Positions 34,978 through 45,619 of a DNA stretch of 64,000 bases are shown piece after piece. The stretch spans positions 369,501 through 433,500 of the forward strand of contig CAJNDS010002072.1 of the NCBI GenBank assembly GCA_905221605.1. The letters are read 5' to 3'. The stretch comes from Symbiodinium natans (lineage: Eukaryota > Sar > Dinophyceae > Suessiales > Symbiodiniaceae). Positions within the stretch are counted from its first letter, which is position 1; every line of letters starts with the position of its first letter. The notes below the pieces were generated by a model. The model made no database searches, had not been told where the DNA came from, and was given only the letters and a program-made list of their open reading frames with translations. Position numbers and translations under genes: made by a program.

Positions 34978-35539
34978 GGGTATAGGGTATATGGTTTGGG
35001 GCTTAGGGTTTAGGGTTTAGGGTTTAGTGGAGAGCATCGCACCTCTCAGACCCTAGTGAGCCAAACAGTGCGCGTTCATTACAGCACACCTATTCTATGT
35101 GGGGTATACAAGGGGTACCCCTATTTTGGGAAAGACCCACATACTTACCTACAACATCTTCACTCCGTGCCCTGCTTCCTGAAGGATATGTATGTGATGT
35201 GCTTCCTAGAATAGAATAGACCCCCTTTGTGTACCCCTTTGCAAAGACCCCCCCCCACCCCGACATTATGGATTACAAGTGTGGCTATCAGGTAGGACTG
35301 CGCCCCAGGGCTTCAATTCCGTGCTGAATCATTGAGCCTTCGGCTGGTGAGTAAGAGTAACTCATATGAGGCCTTAATAATTAGAATAGGGTTTTGGGGA
35401 ATAGTTTAGTATATTTATAAACGGGACCAAAAAGGAGTATTATTAGTAACTATGTCGACCCCTATACTTATCGTCTCCAATTAATGGTTTAGGTGTATAA
35501 AAACTCGTGTTTAGGACTTAGGGTTTGGGTTTCATATAC

Positions 35540-35656
35540 TGCGCCAACATCCAGCAGGGTAGCCATGCCGACGTAGACGATCACTTCCACGAAGAGCGGG
35601 GCCAGCGTCAGCTTGCCCCCGGGGTTGGCAGTGCGGTAGGCCGCGAGCTCGAACAC
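35540..35656 (-). CDS. Exon, membrane-like
   Basis: 39 codons, phase 0-0: VFELAAYRTANPGGKLTLAP then LFVEVIVYVGMATLLDVGA. Acceptor C-run then CTCAAG, donor GTATATG. One of the clearest coding segments. Confidence 0.8.
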
Positions 35657-37690
35657 CTTGAGGGGGGGGGGGTGGCGGCAAACCCCCAGTTTAGGGCTTA
35701 GGGTTTAGGGTTTAGGGTTTAGGTTTAGGATGTAGGGTTCAGGATTTAGTGTTTAGGGTTTGAGAGTAGACCCCCCCCGTAAGCCCCATATGCTTCAGAA
35801 CGTGAGCTTGCTTGACATCAGTCGTAGGTATAAGCCCTAAACCCTAAACCCTAAACCCTACCCCCTAAACCCTAAACCCTACACCCTACGCCATAAACTC
35901 TTTGAAGCCTCGCCTCCCACAGCCCGAAGATCCTGAACCTCGAAAGCTCAACATCGCGATGTAGACACCAAGCCCTTTTACGGGTTTAGGGTTCAGGGTT
36001 TAGGACTTAGGATTTAGGGTTTAGGATTTAGGGTTTGGGGTCTGAGGATGCAAATCCATTCGTTCATCAAGCCTAGTAATTACCTTCTGTGACGCGCACC
36101 TGAAACCTTATAAACCCTCAGCCCTAGGCTCCAAGCCTGAAACCCTAGTGAAGGTTTAGGGTTTAGGGTTTAGGGTTTGGGGTTTAGGGTTTGGGGTTTA
36201 GGGTTTGGGGTTTAGGGTTTAGGGTTTAGGGTTTGGGGATTGGGGTTTAGGGTTTAGGGTTTTAGGGGGCTCGTCCAAGGCGCACACCACAGCCTAGACA
36301 GGTAGGCAGGGCTCCACAGCACGCGAAGCTCTCCTAGGAGGGAGGGCAGCTTACCTGGACCCTCAAAGTTAGGGTTTAGGGTTAGGGTTTAGGGTTTAGG
36401 GTTTAGGGTTTAGGGTTTAGGGTTTAGGGTTTAGGGTTTAGGGTTTAGGGTTTAGGGTTTAGGGTTTAGGGTTTAGGGCAACCCATTGGTTCGAAGAAGG
36501 ATGATGGTGAGCCGAATCAGAACCTCAAGAGTAGTTTTTTTTCGTGGTCCAGGTATAGGGTCTCTTGGCCTTCCCGGGCTGACATCGCTTGTAGGGGCTT
36601 AGAGGGCCTCTTAGGCTCACTCTGGCTTCTGGAGTGTCCGTAAACCCTAAACCCTACACCCTAAACGCTAAACCCTAAACCCCTGAACCCTAAACCCTTA
36701 TAGGGAGTAAAAGGGCGCATAGGGTTTTGGGCAATTCTGGCGCTGCTAGATGTGTAAAGGATGTAGCATCGGGGCAAATGCCGGGTAGTTGTCTATAAGG
36801 TGATTATAAGTAATGATTGGGCAGCTGTAGGGTTACTCTAGGGTAGTTGTTTAGGGTAGTTGTTTAGGGTTTAGGGTTTAGGGTTTAGGGTTTAGGGTTT
36901 AGGGTTTAGGGTTTAGGGTTTAGGGTTTAGGGTTTAGGGTTTAGGGTTTAGGGTTTAGGGTTTAGGGTTTAGGGTTTCGGGTCTGGGGTTTAGGGTTTCA
37001 TTTGCAGGTGTCTGATGCTCTTTCTGAGGCTGATCGCATTGTGGCTTGTCAGCTTTAAGTTTCCCCGTTTCTCCTGCCAGACCTCATACAAACGCTAATT
37101 CTTCAGAGGAATGGGTATAGGGATTAGGAAGGAGACAACGCCAGCAAATATTTAGGCTCCTGTCATACTCGACCGAAACGAGGGTTTGTGGTTGACGAGC
37201 TGAGGCAACCAAGGACCAGAGGGACCTGATTGGTCAAGATGAAAACAGGGGCCACAACAAACCACAGCATTCTACAAAAACAGAGTTTTCCACAAGCTTC
37301 CTTATACGGGGCCCTTATACCTCAATAGTAGGATCCTATTATGTTTATGTGGGTTCGTGGGCTCCTGATGAAAGCTCCGGAGTACGGTTTTAGGGTTTAG
37401 GGTTTACGGTCTAGGAGCTTCTCCTGAAGGGTTTTGCTTCTGGATCTACTCAGCCCAAATCCCGAACGTCAGCGATTCTACTGGACGAAGCCAGGGAAAG
37501 CCGCTGCTAGACATGGGGCTCAAGCTTAGGGTTAAACCCTGAACCCTGAACCCTGAACCCTGAACCCTGAACCCTAAACCCTAAACCCTAAGCCCTAAAC
37601 CCTAAACCCTAAACTCTTCATGGCCAGGCCGCGGGAGATGCTCAAGAAGCCACCTATGCCGTAGATGCCTCTCTCCATGAGCTGTGCATC
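35540..37690 (-). CDS. Exon cluster, membrane-like protein (span of exons)
   Basis: Four exons with matching phases: 37615-37690, 36288-36354, 35899-35938, 35540-35656. The joined product has hydrophobic stretches (GIYGIGGFLSI, LFVEVIVYVGMATLLDVGA), strong coding character and high GC at third positions in 35540-35656. Family not recognised. The intron between 37615 and 36355 is over 1.2 kb and holds three TTTAGGG arrays, so further exons may hide there. Confidence 0.6.
35834..35897 (-). repeat. CCCTAAA block at intron 5' end
   Basis: Ends CCATAAAC, giving donor GTTTATGG. Confidence 0.9.
35899..35938 (-). CDS. Small exon
   Basis: 13 codons FRIFGLWEARLQR with one leading base. Acceptor TTTCGAG, donor GTTTATGG. 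Confidence 0.7.
36150..36265 (+). repeat. TTTAGGG/TTTGGGG array
   Basis: About 16 units. Confidence 0.95.
36288..36354 (-). CDS. Exon
   Basis: 21 codons KLPSLLGELRVLWSPAYLSR then L, two bases each side. Acceptor GGGTCCAG, donor GTGTGCG. Confidence 0.65.
36369..36478 (+). repeat. TTTAGGG array
   Basis: 15 perfect units. Confidence 0.98.
36855..36990 (+). repeat. TTTAGGG array
   Basis: 17 perfect units. Confidence 0.98.
37068..37165. mobile_element. F10 element, uninterrupted copy
   Basis: CTCCTGCCAGACCTCATAC to ATATTTAGGCTCCTGTC. Reference for the interrupted copy at 46157-46316. Confidence 0.75.
37535..37613 (-). repeat. CCCTGAA then CCCTAAA array
   Basis: Five CCCTGAA units followed by CCCTAAA units. 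Confidence 0.95.
37615..37690 (-). CDS. Exon
   Basis: 25 codons DAQLMERGIYGIGGFLSISR then GLAMK, phase 0 start, one base end. Acceptor ATCCAAG, donor A|GTTTAGGG. Confidence 0.75.
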
Positions 37691-37702
37691 CTTGGATGGG
37701 TT

Positions 37703-37860
37703 GGGTTTAGGGTTTAGGGTCTAGGGTCTAGGGTTTAGGGTTTAGGGTTTAGGGTTTAGGGTTGAGGGTTGAGGGTTTAGCGCTTATTAGGGTTTAGGGT
37801 ATAGGGTTTAGGGTATAGGGTTTCGGGTTTAGGGTTTCTGGTTTAGGGTTTCGGGGTCTA
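37703..37860 (+). repeat. TTTAGGG array, variant-rich
   Basis: Includes TCTAGGG, TTGAGGG and TATAGGG units. Confidence 0.9.
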
Positions 37861-37986
37861 AAGTTTCAGGACGAAGGTAGAGTTGAGAGGTTTAGGGTTA
37901 CCGTTTAAGATTTCGGTCTAAGGTTTGCAGTTGAGGGCCTGAACCCCCCCCCCCCCGCCGCCCCAAACCGAAACCGGAATACCTAC

Positions 37987-38129
37987 CTTGGGGACGAAAT
38001 GAGCCCTAAAAGGGTTTATGGTTCATATGCCTTAATAAGTTTAGGGTTTCGGGTTTAGGGTTCATATTGCCTTAATAGGAATTACAGCAGTGAAGGGTAC
38101 ATGACCCCAATTTTCGGGTTCCTTTGGTC
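37987..38129 (-). mobile_element. F4 element, probable GA-AG intron, with telomere-like insert
   Basis: Minus ends GACCAAAGGAACC and CGTCCCCAAG. Inside, a 21-bp three-heptamer insert (38038-38058) is flanked by direct repeats GGTTCATATGCCTTAATA and GGTTCATATTGCCTTAATA; copy 41257-41359 has only one. Confidence 0.7.
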
Positions 38130-38221
38130 CCCCAAGGGTAGGAAGCGTGCGTGCGCCAAGCGGCCGTCTGATGGATGCTGGCCACGTCGATGAAGCAGTC
38201 GTCCTTCAAGGAGTGGCGGGA
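38130..38221 (-). CDS. Exon next to F4 element
   Basis: 30 codons plus two bases: SRHSLKDDCFIDVASIHQTA then AWRTHASYPW. Acceptor GTTGCTAG; ends at the F4 boundary, exact base uncertain. Confidence 0.65.
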
Positions 38222-38234
38222 CTAGCAACCTTCA

Positions 38235-38288
38235 ACGCTAAACCCTAAACCCTAAACCCTAAACCCTAAACCCTAAACCCTAAACCCT
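38235..38288 (-). repeat. CCCTAAA block
   Basis: Eight units. Confidence 0.95.
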
Positions 38289-39083
38289 AGACTCTCGGCT
38301 CTTAGCTCTAAACCCTGAGCCTCTCCTCGGCAAAGGATTCCATATCGCGGATAGTTCAAACGATTGGGTTCTGACCTGTCCTCTGAGCACGACAATACAT
38401 CTCTAGTGGCATGAAGCTATTCAAAGTCGGCGAATTAGGACGGGCCAAATTCAGCTTCTTCCTGTCGAAAAATGCTTCCCTCCCTCCCTTCTCCCCGCCT
38501 TATTAAGGGACTTTCCTTACGTTTTCGGGGGATGAACACCCTAACCCCTGGCCTGCCACACGCCCTGAACCCTTAACCCATGGCCTGGTGCTGGGCGACG
38601 GGCCACCCCAGGTATGGGGAAACGAAGAGGCCGAGCACTGAGCAGAGAGCGCTCGCGAGAAGAATCCATGGACCAGCGAGGCCTGGGTAGGGTTTAGGGT
38701 TTAGGGTTTAAGGAGTTTTGGGGTTTAGGGCCTAGGGCCGTTTAGGGTTTAGGGTTAGTGCTAGCCTCATGTTTATAAATCCCCCCTCAATGAAGAAACC
38801 CCAAGCCCGGAATTCAATCATAAACCACCCCCTCCATTAAGAAACCGGGCCCTTAGGTCAGGGGTTGGGGGTGGTTCAGGTTCTTAAAGGACAGCCCGAC
38901 CCCCCGTCGCAGGTGACCCAAGCGTCCCAAGAGAGCCGAGCGTTCAAACTGCAAACTCACAGTCCAGCCGTTTCAATCTTGCTAGCACACGACTCGGACT
39001 TGATCACGTTCTCTGAGGAGCCCTAAACCCTAACCCTAAACCCTAAACCCTAAACCCTAATCCCAAACCCTCACAAAACCTAC

Positions 39084-39142
39084 CCACAGCAACCTCTCCC
39101 TTTTGCCGGACTGGGCCCGGGCGCCCCTGGAACCAGCGTCCC
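39084..39142 (-). CDS. Exon
   Basis: 19 codons GRWFQGRPGPVRQKGEVAV, one base each side. Acceptor TAACACAG, donor GTAGGTTTTG. Confidence 0.6.
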
Positions 39143-39251
39143 CTGTGTTATAGGGTTCTTCAGGGAGGTGGGTTCTAACCTTTGGGTTTTGGATTCTTGT
39201 CGGTCTGTAGGGTTTGTAGGGTTTATAGGGTTCATCGTGTTTATAGGGTTT

Positions 39252-39412
39252 ATTCTAGGGTTCTTAAGGGAGGGGGGTTCAAGGGGGGTATGTAACCCAA
39301 GGATCCAAAATACTCCCCACTACACTAAGGCTCCCTAAGCTTCCCTAAGGTCCCTAGGTACATACCCCCCCCCCCCCCCCATGATCCCCCCTCCCTCAAG
39401 GACCCCATAACT
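39252..39412. mobile_element. F7 inverted-repeat element
   Basis: GTTCTTAAGGGAGGGGGGTTC to GATCCCCCCTCCCTCAAGGAC; inner CTAAGCTTCCCTAAGG. Confidence 0.75.
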
Positions 39413-39656
39413 GTGTCTCCCTTAAGGACCCTTTAACTGTGTCTCAAGTGCCTCGCCCCAGAGCGTGCCAAGTGTCCCAGAGTCTCCACAGTGTCCCAAA
39501 GTGTTCCCCCGAGTCCCACGTGTCTCTAAAACCAAAAAACCCTAAACCCACATGTGATGTACGATGGATGTTTCTTGTTCAGGCTACTGACCGCTCAACA
39601 TTGGTATTGTGCTTGGCAAGTGTGTTTTCGTTCCCAGGCAAAACCATCACCATAAA

Positions 39657-39727
39657 ACCCTAAACCCTAAACCCTAAACCCTAAAACCTAAACCCTAAAC
39701 CCTAAACCCTAAACCCTAAACCTTGAA
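39657..39727 (-). repeat. CCCTAAA array
   Basis: Ten units; ends CTTGAAC giving donor GTTCAAGG. Confidence 0.95.
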
Positions 39728-39728
39728 C

Positions 39729-39818
39729 CCGAAGCCCAGCAATTTTGCCATCGTCAATAAACTCCGAGCTGCAGGTCACCTGAGTTCCCAGTAGTTGCAC
39801 CTCGCGGTCCCAGCGAGT
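39729..39818 (-). CDS. Exon
   Basis: 30 codons, phase 0-0: TRWDREVQLLGTQVTCSSEF then IDDGKIAGLR. Acceptor CTATGCAG, donor GTTCAAGG. Very coding-like. Confidence 0.75.
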
Positions 39819-39873
39819 CTGCATAGCTTTACACAGAGATATACACATACGGTTTTAGGGTTTAGGGTTTAGA

Positions 39874-39981
39874 ATACATATACGTATATATGCATATATA
39901 TATATATATGTATGTATGTATATACACATACATATGTATATACACATACATATGTATATGTATATATATATGTACATATAT
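39874..39981 (+). repeat. TA/ATATG microsatellite
   Basis: ATATATGTATGTATAC-type repeats. Confidence 0.95.
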
Positions 39982-40035
39982 TTGCGGCCCGTTGCCGGGG
40001 ACAGCATGTGGGGCTTTTGGGTTTTCAGGTGTAGG

Positions 40036-40098
40036 GTTTGGGGTTTGGGGTTTGGGGTTTGGGGTTTGGGGTTTGGGGTTTGGGGTTTGGGGTTTGGG
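40036..40098 (+). repeat. Pure (GGGGTTT)n array
   Basis: Nine TTTGGGG units with no TTTAGGG. Confidence 0.95.
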
Positions 40099-40113
40099 GG
40101 CCTCGGGATCCTT

Positions 40114-40195
40114 GTAGGGTTTAGGGCTTAGGGTTTAGGGTTTAGGGTTTAGGGCAAAGGATTTAGGGTTTAGGGTTTAGGGCTAAGGATATAGG
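40114..40195 (+). repeat. TTTAGGG block
   Basis: Degenerate, follows the GGGGTTT array. Confidence 0.9.
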
Positions 40196-40418
40196 GCTAG
40201 GGTTGCGAAGGCGATCCTGGGGCGTTCGAGGCTTCCTGGGCTGTTGGTGCTTGGCCTGGGGATCTCCTACAGCCCGAAACCCAAACCTGGGAGACGACAG
40301 CCCTAAGAACTCAAACTCAGAGGCCTTGCGACCCCTGAGCCCTACAAACCTTAAAGCCCGACACCAGGAGACAGTGGGCCCCACATGTACCTAGTGACGT
40401 ATTCACATGGCCTCTAGA

Positions 40419-40505
40419 GGGTTTAGGGTTTAGGGTTTAGGGTTTAGGGTTTAGGGTTTAGGGTTCAGGGTTTAGGGTTTAGGGTTTCGAGTTTAGGGTT
40501 TAGGG
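40419..40505 (+). repeat. TTTAGGG array
   Basis: 12 units. Confidence 0.95.
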
Positions 40506-40589
40506 AAACTATCCCCTTTGATGAAGCGACTCTGGGGGCCCAAAGACAGGAAGCAGTTGAACTGACACCCTAAGAATCCACAAGCCTTA

Positions 40590-40690
40590 ACCTTACTTCT
40601 CCAATAACCAAGGGGAAAAAAGGTTAAACTTTAATATTTCTACTAAATAAGGAAACCCAAAAAGTTTAAAGTTCACCTAAAGGCGAAGTA
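40590..40690. mobile_element. F5 inverted-repeat element
   Basis: CCTTACTTCTCCAATAACC opens and GGCGAAGTAAG closes; copy at 44027-44100. Confidence 0.65.
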
Positions 40691-40694
40691 AGTA

Positions 40695-40808
40695 ACTAGA
40701 CCCTGGAGTAGCCTAGGAATGAAAAGGGTACCATTTTTCGGTTTTAAGGGGATTCTAAGGGAACCCCAACCCTACAAAAATGAGAAAAGCGCCTACTCCC
40801 GGTACTAG
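40695..40808. mobile_element. F2-type element (CTAGACCC subfamily)
   Basis: CTAGACCCTGGAGTAGCC against GCCTACTCCCGGTACTAG. It abuts the F5 copy. Confidence 0.75.
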
Positions 40809-40943
40809 TTAAACCGGTATTCAGACCCCATAAGCCCCAAAACCACCAGATGCCCTTTCAGCCCGTTGCAACACCATCAACGCGCCAGAAGCCACACAGA
40901 AGCTTTCCAACCCGAGTCCAAGCCACCTTACCCGGTGGACCCT

Positions 40944-40968
40944 ACCCCCCCCCCCCCCAAAAAAAAGA
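40944..40968 (+). repeat. C-run then A-run
   Basis: C15A8. Confidence 0.95.
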
Positions 40969-41256
40969 GGTTTATTAAGTAATTAATCAATTAATTCATT
41001 AATTATAACAATAATAACAATAATATGAATAATAATGAGGCTTACAAGCCTTGACCGCCCCTTGCCCAAAACAAGACGCCTTAATACAACGCCGAACTTT
41101 AGGCCTTTGGGTCTAGGGGTTCTTTTGCCAACCCTGCAACCAGATAGAGCTACGTAAATATGCAGCAACCCTGAAGTAGCCTCAAATCTCCTAAAAAGGC
41201 GCCATATATGCAACATCAGCTACTTCGCAGCTTCACCCTACGAAGCCTGCGGTTAC

Positions 41257-41359
41257 CTTGGGGACCAAATGAACCCCAAAATTGGGGTCATATACCCTTC
41301 ACTACTGTAACTCCTATTAAGGCATATGAACCATAAACCCGTTTAGGGCTCATTTCGTC
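41257..41359. mobile_element. F4 inverted-repeat element
   Basis: CTTGGGGACCAAATG against CATTTCGTCCCC. Minus strand fits GACGAAATG...GGTCCCCAAG. Lacks the telomere-like insert of 37987-38129. Confidence 0.75.
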
Positions 41360-41703
41360 CCCAAAGGTAAGGGCTTCGGGTTTCGGGTTCGGCCTCAAAT
41401 CTCCAGGGCAAGGGCAGCCGCCCTGCAGCCGAGAGTTGCACAGCCACCGCCACGCCGCAGAACCTGCTTTAAGCTTTTCTCAACGCCTAATAGTTTAGGG
41501 TTTAGGGTTTAGGATTAAGGGTTAGGGTTTAGGGTTTAGGCTTTAGGATTATGGGGGATTCGGGATTAGGGGCTGCTTAATTCAAGGTTTAGGGTTCACG
41601 GTTGATAGGGCTTGTAGGGCCGAAAGTGGCTGAAAGGGTGATATTGGGCTCCAGGGTTCTCATGAAGCGTCGACGGCCTTTTGGGCGCAAGGGGTTCACA
41701 CGG

Positions 41704-41825
41704 TTAGGGTTTAGGGTTTAGGGTTTAGGGTTTAGGGTTTAGGGTTTAGGGTTTAGGGTTTAGGGTTTAGGGTGTTAGGGTGTTAGGGTTTAGGGTTTAG
41801 GGTTTAGGGTTTAGGGTTTAGGGTT
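41704..41825 (+). repeat. TTTAGGG array
   Basis: About 17 units; two TGTTAGGG interruptions. Confidence 0.97.
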
Positions 41826-42349
41826 TTCTCAGGGCTTAGGGTCGACCAGCTTTAAGTTGGTCCGTGCATGCGCAGTCTGTGTCTTTGGGCGGTTTTGAGG
41901 TGGCTCGGCATGTAGACGCGTTGAGTGCTTCGGCAGCTTCATCAGGTTTTGCCAAGCACGTCTCACCCTGGGCCCTCCTCATCCTAAGACCTGTGGATGA
42001 AGTTCATCTTCCAGGCCACTAAACCGGAAACCCTGGACCCTGAACACTAAACCACTGAACCCCTGTAACAATTACAAAAGGAAACCTAGGTTCTGGTTCG
42101 TTGAGCAGGAAACCACTTAGCCCCAATAAACCTAAACGTTTGGGGTTTAGGGCTTCGGGCGTAGCTTAAAGAATCGTTGTCGCTAATAGCGTCGTGTAGA
42201 ATGCCTGACAGTGGTAATGGAAGATCAGGTTGTGTGAGCACTTGATCATCGAACCTTTTAAGGTTGCACGTTGTACCGTGCCAAACCGTGAAGCCGGTTC
42301 AATAGAAAAACTCCTAAGTATGAGCCTCTTAATCCCAAGGGCCTACCCT

Positions 42350-42436
42350 AAACCCTGAACCCTGAACTCCAAACCCTAAACCCTAAACCCTAAGCCCTAA
42401 ACCCTAAACCCTAAACCCTAAACCCTAAACCCTAAA
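42350..42436 (-). repeat. CCCTAAA array
   Basis: 12 units with variants at the left. Confidence 0.95.
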
Positions 42437-42449
42437 CTTTAACCCCATG

Positions 42450-42516
42450 CTAGGACAAGTTCGGTGAGGCGTTCAAGCCGAGGTGCCAAAACGCCAGCAG
42501 CACTTTGTAGCCAGAC
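42450..42516 (-). CDS. Possible terminal exon
   Basis: Acceptor CACCCCCCAG, then 21 codons SGYKVLLAFWHLGLNASPNL plus S and a TAG. It has CCCTAAA on both sides, unlike typical exons here. Confidence 0.45.
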
Positions 42517-42529
42517 CTGGGGGGTGCCC

Positions 42530-42820
42530 CTAAACCCTAAACCCTAAACCCTAAACCCTAAATCCTAAACCCTAAACCCTAAACCCTAAATCCTAAACCA
42601 TAGACACACACACACACCCTTTTGAAATTACCATGTTATGCTTCCATATTATGTATATAGTACCACGTGAAAATTGACACTGCCGCCCCACACCCTAAAC
42701 ACTAAACTCTAAACCCTAAAACCCTAAACCCTAAAACCTTGAACCCGAAAACCCTAAAGCCCTAACACCCTAAACCCTAAACCCTAACACCCTAAACCCT
42801 AAACCCTAAACCCTAAACAA
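42530..42820 (-). repeat. CCCTAAA arrays (two blocks)
   Basis: 42530-42600 and 42690-42820, separated by a unique 90 bp with a CA-repeat. Confidence 0.95.
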
Positions 42821-42939
42821 GCCCTTAACCCTTGAGCCCAGAGAGCCTAAGGAGTTGTCATGTCTCGCACCAAGCCATACAAAGGTTTCCAACTCGACCG
42901 CTGAGGTGCAGGCCCTTCTGTCGAGAGTCTAGGATCTAC

Positions 42940-43000
42940 CCCTAAACCCTAAACTCTAAACCCTAAACCCTAAACCCTAAACCCTAAACCCTAGACCCTC
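42940..43000 (-). repeat. CCCTAAA block
   Basis: Eight units. Confidence 0.95.
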
Positions 43001-43165
43001 AACACAACCCTAAACCATAAACCGTCGAAAGATAAACAGAAGCTTCTTGTCTCAATGCTCTGGTGGACTCACTTTGATGCACAAGTTCCGAAACACCCCT
43101 CAGGCTAAACCCTAAACCCTAAACCCTAAACACTAAACCCCCCAGGCTTGGGGTCTAGGGTTTAG

Positions 43166-43253
43166 AGCCCTCCCGCCGATTTTCCAGAGGTGCTGGAGCA
43201 GCAGCGACATTACCTTTCGAATGCCGGAGGTCCGCCAAGTGTGCGAGAGGAAC
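43166..43253 (-). CDS. Probable exon, possible GC donor
   Basis: Acceptor CATGTCAG; best frame FLSHTWRTSGIRKVMSLLLQ then HLWKIGGR up to GCTCTAAACC. Another frame (VPLAHLADLRHSKG) would end in a TAG within the repeat at 43155. Confidence 0.5.
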
Positions 43254-43269
43254 CTGACATGGGGATATA

Positions 43270-43335
43270 TGGTTTAGGGTTTAGGGTTTAGGGTTTAGGG
43301 TTTAGGGTTTAGGGTTTAGGGTTTAGGGTTAGGGT
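43270..43335 (+). repeat. TTTAGGG array
   Basis: Nine units. Confidence 0.97.
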
Positions 43336-43425
43336 ACTTGATGTGGCCAGTGCCGGTTCAAGCCTGGAAGCAACCCTGCACCCTGGGATGCTCCCCCTTG
43401 AACCTAAAGCTGCTTAAAAGGGATT

Positions 43426-43475
43426 CGGGGTTTAGGGTTTAGGGTTTAGGGTTTAGGGTTTAGGGTTTGGGGTTT
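43426..43475 (+). repeat. TTTAGGG block
   Basis: Six units. Confidence 0.95.
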
Positions 43476-44026
43476 AGGATGTACCCCGCATCATAATCCC
43501 TATGAAGGACTGCGAGAATGAGGGTGAACATCCCAATCCTACACCCTAAACCCGAAACCCTAAACCATAAACCCTAAACCCTAAAAACCCTAAACCCTAA
43601 ACCCTAAACCCTAAACCCCTGTCTCGGCCGGAGATGCTAAGGTGCCTTCCGGCTCCTCATGTGGGCTCTTGAAACCTGCAGTTCAGCCTCCAAAGTAAGA
43701 GATTCCTACTCTTGGCTGCACTTAGGTGGGTTTAGGGTTTAGGGTTTAGGGTTCAGGGTTCAGGGTTTAGGGTTTAGGGTTTAGGGTTTTCATTTTTCAG
43801 CTGCCTTATTAAGAAACCCAATAAGCCCAAAAAGGCTAAGGATCTAAAGCTACAATACAGACCACAAAGTACTACTTCGGGGTCTGTATTAGGGCTCCCT
43901 TATTATCGTAAACTCCCAGAGCAAGATTAAGCCTAAACCCTAAGCCCTAAGCCCTAAGCCCTAAGCCCTAAACCCCTCCCCCCAGAGGCAAGATTGCAAG
44001 CCAGGGAGCATGTCGAATTTCTTTAC

Positions 44027-44100
44027 CTTACTTCTCCAATAACCAAGTAGGAAAAAGGTTAAACTTGAATATTCCTCATAAGGAAACCCAAAAACCCTAC
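44027..44100. mobile_element. F5 element
   Basis: CCTTACTTCTCCAATAACC, then AAGGAAACCCAAAAAC; right half replaced by CCCTAAA repeat. Confidence 0.65.
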
Positions 44101-44307
44101 ACTCTAAACCCTAAACCCTAAACCCTAAACTTTGAACCACAAAAAAGGGAAAAGGGTACCACTGGGCTACCAAGTTACGGGCCGCGACCGGTTCCACATC
44201 GCCATGCGGGCGTTGGCATCCAGCTCCATGGGCGATCTCAACCACATCCTTCGGCTAGGGTTTAGGGTTTAGGGTTTAGAGTTTAGGGTTTAGGGTTTAG
44301 AGTTTAG

Positions 44308-44402
44308 GGTTGAGGGGGTATATAACTCAAGGGGCCCAAACAATACTCCCTGAGCTTCCCTAGGTACCTACCCATAAACCCCCTCCCTGAAGGACCCTTT
44401 AA
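44308..44402. mobile_element. F7 element
   Basis: GGTATATAACTCAAGG, CCTGAGCTTCCCTAGG, CCCCCTCCCTGAAGGACC. Confidence 0.6.
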
Positions 44403-44644
44403 CTCTTGGTAGCCCCGTAACCATACTATGACGCTACCCTTGTTGGGGGTTGGTCACCGGGAAGCAGAACCAAAACAACTATGGAAAAAAGGGTACCGCT
44501 GGGCAACCAAGCCTTGTTGTTGTTGGACCCTTTCTAGTCACCATGCGCTAAGCTCCATTCCCTGCCGGCTTTGCCCCAAAGGCCCACAAAGGCACCATGA
44601 TTTAGTGACCCCACCCACCCACCCTCCCCCCCTCCCGCCCGAAA

Positions 44645-44741
44645 TCCTGAACCCTGAACCCTGAACCCTAAACCCTAACCCTAAACCCTAAACCCTAAAC
44701 CCTAAACCCTAAACCCCAAACCCCAAACCCGAACCCCTAAA
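44645..44741 (-). repeat. CCCTAAA array
   Basis: About 13 units; right end is the donor of exon 44743-44806. Confidence 0.95.
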
Positions 44742-44742
44742 C

Positions 44743-44806
44743 CCTGAGCCTCGCAGCTTGAGCCCCAGCCCCCAAGTTGCGAACCTTGCATCCTGATCTC
44801 AAAGAA
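44743..44806 (-). CDS. Exon
   Basis: 21 codons FFEIRMQGSQLGGWGSSCEA then Q, plus G. Strong acceptor CTTCCCTTCAG, donor G|GTTTAGGG. Confidence 0.65.
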
Positions 44807-44930
44807 CTGAAGGGAAGTTTAGGGTTTAGGGTCTAGGAAAGCCCTGGCAACCCTGATTTTTTCAGCACAAAAGTGCCACGAAACGCCTCCCAAACCCTAA
44901 ACCCTAAACCCTAATCCCTAAACCCTAAAC

Positions 44931-45006
44931 CCCTTTGCCAAAGCGTCTGGCCGCCCCACCGGAGGGAGTGGCGAAGGGAACTTCCTCGAACAAGCTCCCA
45001 GTCAAC
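44931..45006 (-). CDS. Exon
   Basis: 25 codons VDWELVRGSSLRHSLRWGGQ then TLWQR, plus G. Acceptor AAGCCCAG, donor G|GTTTAGGG. Phase does not directly fit 44743-44806. Confidence 0.65.
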
Positions 45007-45034
45007 CTGGGCTTCTTTAGGGCCTAGGATCTAG

Positions 45035-45090
45035 GGTTTAGGGTTTAGGGTTTAGTGTTTAGGGTTTAGGGTTTAGGGCTTAGGGTTTCT
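45035..45090 (+). repeat. TTTAGGG block
   Basis: Seven units. Confidence 0.95.
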
Positions 45091-45524
45091 GCTGGGCAGT
45101 CTCTTCATCGTCGTCCCTTGGTTCTAGTATGGGGCCTTGAAAGGGGAGTTTAGGGCCTACCTAAGGTTTAAAGCGAAAAAAGCGAAAGCCCTGAAACCCC
45201 AGAACCCTGGAAAAAACCTCGAAGTATTTTGAGGAGTCAGCAGTCTGGGAGGGGGGTTCAAGCGAAAGTCCTAAACCCTAAGAACCCTGAGACTCTCTGA
45301 GCTTCCTGTTTTAGGGTGTAGGGTTTTAATACTTCCTAAACCTCAAACACTATAAGCTCCAAACCCTAAATCCCATAAGCCCCAAAGAGCAAAGACCCGA
45401 AACCCTGTAGATTCTTGGCCCCGATGAACGCTCAACCTCAGCCCTCAACCCTAACCACTAACCGCCAATGACCCTAAAGCCTACAAACCCTAAACCGCCT
45501 AAAGCCCTCTACCCTAAAAAACCA

Positions 45525-45612
45525 TCCTAAACCCCAAACTCTAAACCCCAAACCCCAAACCCTAAACCCTAAACCCCAAACCCTAAACCCCAAACCCTAA
45601 ACCCTAAACCCC
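45525..45612 (-). repeat. CCCTAAA/CCCCAAA array
   Basis: About 12 units. Confidence 0.95.
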
Positions 45613-45619
45613 AAAACTC

